DNA of 6,379 nt, taken from an uncultured Flavobacteriales bacterium (GTDB taxonomy: Bacteria; Bacteroidota; Bacteroidia; Flavobacteriales; CALTNV01). Below, one piece after another: positions 5,587-6,379 of the stretch; position 1 is the first letter of the stretch, and each line of letters begins with the position of its first letter. Location: positions 1 to 6,379 of the forward strand of contig CALTNV010000148.1 of NCBI GenBank assembly GCA_943845485.1, read 5' to 3'. Below the pieces are notes generated by a model that was not told the origin of the DNA, searched no databases, and saw nothing but the letters and a program-made list of their open reading frames with translations. A program made the translations under genes and the position numbers.

Positions 5587-6379
5587 TTATACTAACTCTT
5601 TTTGAAATAACTTTGTAAACCACTTATCTTTTCTTTCACCAAACAATTTAGATGAACCCGCAGCTGGAGCACTTGAAGATGGTTTAGCTACAATTTCCCA
5701 ATTTAACTGAGGTAATTGCATTCTAACAAACCACCATGCGCCCATGTTTTCTGGCTCTTCTTGCGCCCATACTAAACGTTCAGCATTAGGGTAAGAAGCA
5801 ATAACTTCATCAATCTGTTTTTGAGGCAAAGGATATAATTGTTCTAATCTAACAACAGCAAACCCTTTAATTGATTCTTTTTCTATTTTTTCTTGAATTT
5901 CATAATAAGCTTTACCTGAACAGAAAACTAAATTTTTAATTTCACTTTTTCTAGATAAAGTATTAGGATCATCAATTAATTCTTGAAAAGTACCTGTTGC
6001 TAATTCATTCATAGATGATACAGCTTTAGGATACCTTAATAACATTTTAGGTGTAAATACAATTAAAGGTTTTCTAAAATCTCTCTTTAATTGTCTTCTT
6101 AATAAATGAAAGAAATTAGCTGGAGTAGATGCATTTGCAACCTGCCAATTTAAATCAGCAGACATTTGTAAAAACCTTTCTATTCTAGCAGAAGAGTGTT
6201 CTGCACCCATACCTTCGTAACCATGTGGTAGTAGCATTACCAATCCACTTTGAACTTTCCATTTATCTTCTCCTGAGGCAATAAACTGATCAATCATAAT
6301 CTGAGCCCCATTAAAGAAATCACCAAACTGTGCTTCCCAAACAGTTAATGCATTTGGAGTAGTTAATGAATAACCATAT
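5587..6379 (-). CDS. odhA: 2-oxoglutarate dehydrogenase E1 subunit, C-terminal part (5' end off window)
   Basis: This is the thiamine-diphosphate-dependent E1 that decarboxylates 2-oxoglutarate and passes the succinyl group to E2. The frame is open to the window's right edge, giving 263 C-terminal residues of a protein usually about 900-930 long. The first residues in view, [20 protein letters not shown], continue into [14 protein letters not shown] and then [20 protein letters not shown], a highly conserved block of this enzyme. Further on are [40 protein letters not shown] and [15 protein letters not shown]. All match the C-terminal domain of OdhA/SucA. The Met codon at 6297 lies inside this conserved run and is not the start. 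The 3' end is complete, with TAA at 5589-5587. The E2 gene follows after 28 bp, so the two are one operon. Confidence 0.96.
   Translation of the reverse strand, partial: YGYSLTTPNALTVWEAQFGDFFNGAQIMIDQFIASGEDKWKVQSGLVMLLPHGYEGMGAEHSSARIERFLQMSADLNWQVANASTPANFFHLLRRQLKRDFRKPLIVFTPKMLLRYPKAVSSMNELATGTFQELIDDPNTLSRKSEIKNLVFCSGKAYYEIQEKIEKESIKGFAVVRLEQLYPLPQKQIDEVIASYPNAERLVWAQEEPENMGAWWFVRMQLPQLNWEIVAKPSSSAPAAGSSKLFGERKDKWFTKLFQKELV

Noticed and set aside
6295..6297. The ATG at 6297 as the start of the E1 gene
   Set aside because: The frame remains open upstream to the window edge and encodes the conserved E1 block [20 protein letters not shown], so this Met is internal.

Overview
The window looks like a chromosomal segment of a member of the Bacteroidota, most likely a Flavobacteriia-type bacterium. 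The evidence is the low GC content, the absence of Shine-Dalgarno sequences before any gene, a textbook Bacteroidota promoter (TTG, 18 bp, TAnnTTTG), an exported repeat protein of the kind common in gliding or type IX-secreting flavobacteria, and protein sequences that fit this group. Every gene I can support lies on the minus strand, so transcription runs from right to left.

Layout in the direction of transcription: (1) 6379-5587 is the C-terminal 263 residues of the 2-oxoglutarate dehydrogenase E1 subunit, cut by the window edge. It is followed after 28 bp by the complete E2 subunit (5558-4296). These are the first two components of the TCA-cycle 2-oxoglutarate dehydrogenase complex. (2) 4295-4027 holds an AT-only inverted repeat that may end that operon, then a tRNA-Ser(GGA) gene at 4198-4112. 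(3) 4026-1484 is a compact four-gene operon: an ExbB/TolQ-type motor protein with a signal peptide and an acidic N-terminal extension, an unrecognised four-helix membrane protein, and two different ExbD proteins, the first of which has an enlarged periplasmic domain. The gaps are 41, 7 and 14 bp. A strong intrinsic terminator closes the operon at 1464-1428. (4) A promoter at 1435-1407 begins inside the T-tract of that terminator and drives a large exported protein. This starts at 1379 and runs off the left edge with at least 459 residues: signal peptide, one beta-rich domain, then tandem Ig-like modules of 88-91 residues.

The ExbB-X-ExbD-ExbD operon should form an inner-membrane, proton-driven motor of the type that powers TonB-dependent outer-membrane uptake or related envelope work. 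No TonB or receptor gene is in the window, so its client is unknown. The repeat protein has its own promoter and is probably a separate surface or adhesin gene rather than part of the motor operon.

Most of the window is recognisable housekeeping and envelope biology. I do not see evidence for a wholly new system. The points most worth a second look are the small membrane protein embedded in the motor operon, the insertion in one ExbD, the repeat protein, and the terminator-promoter overlap.
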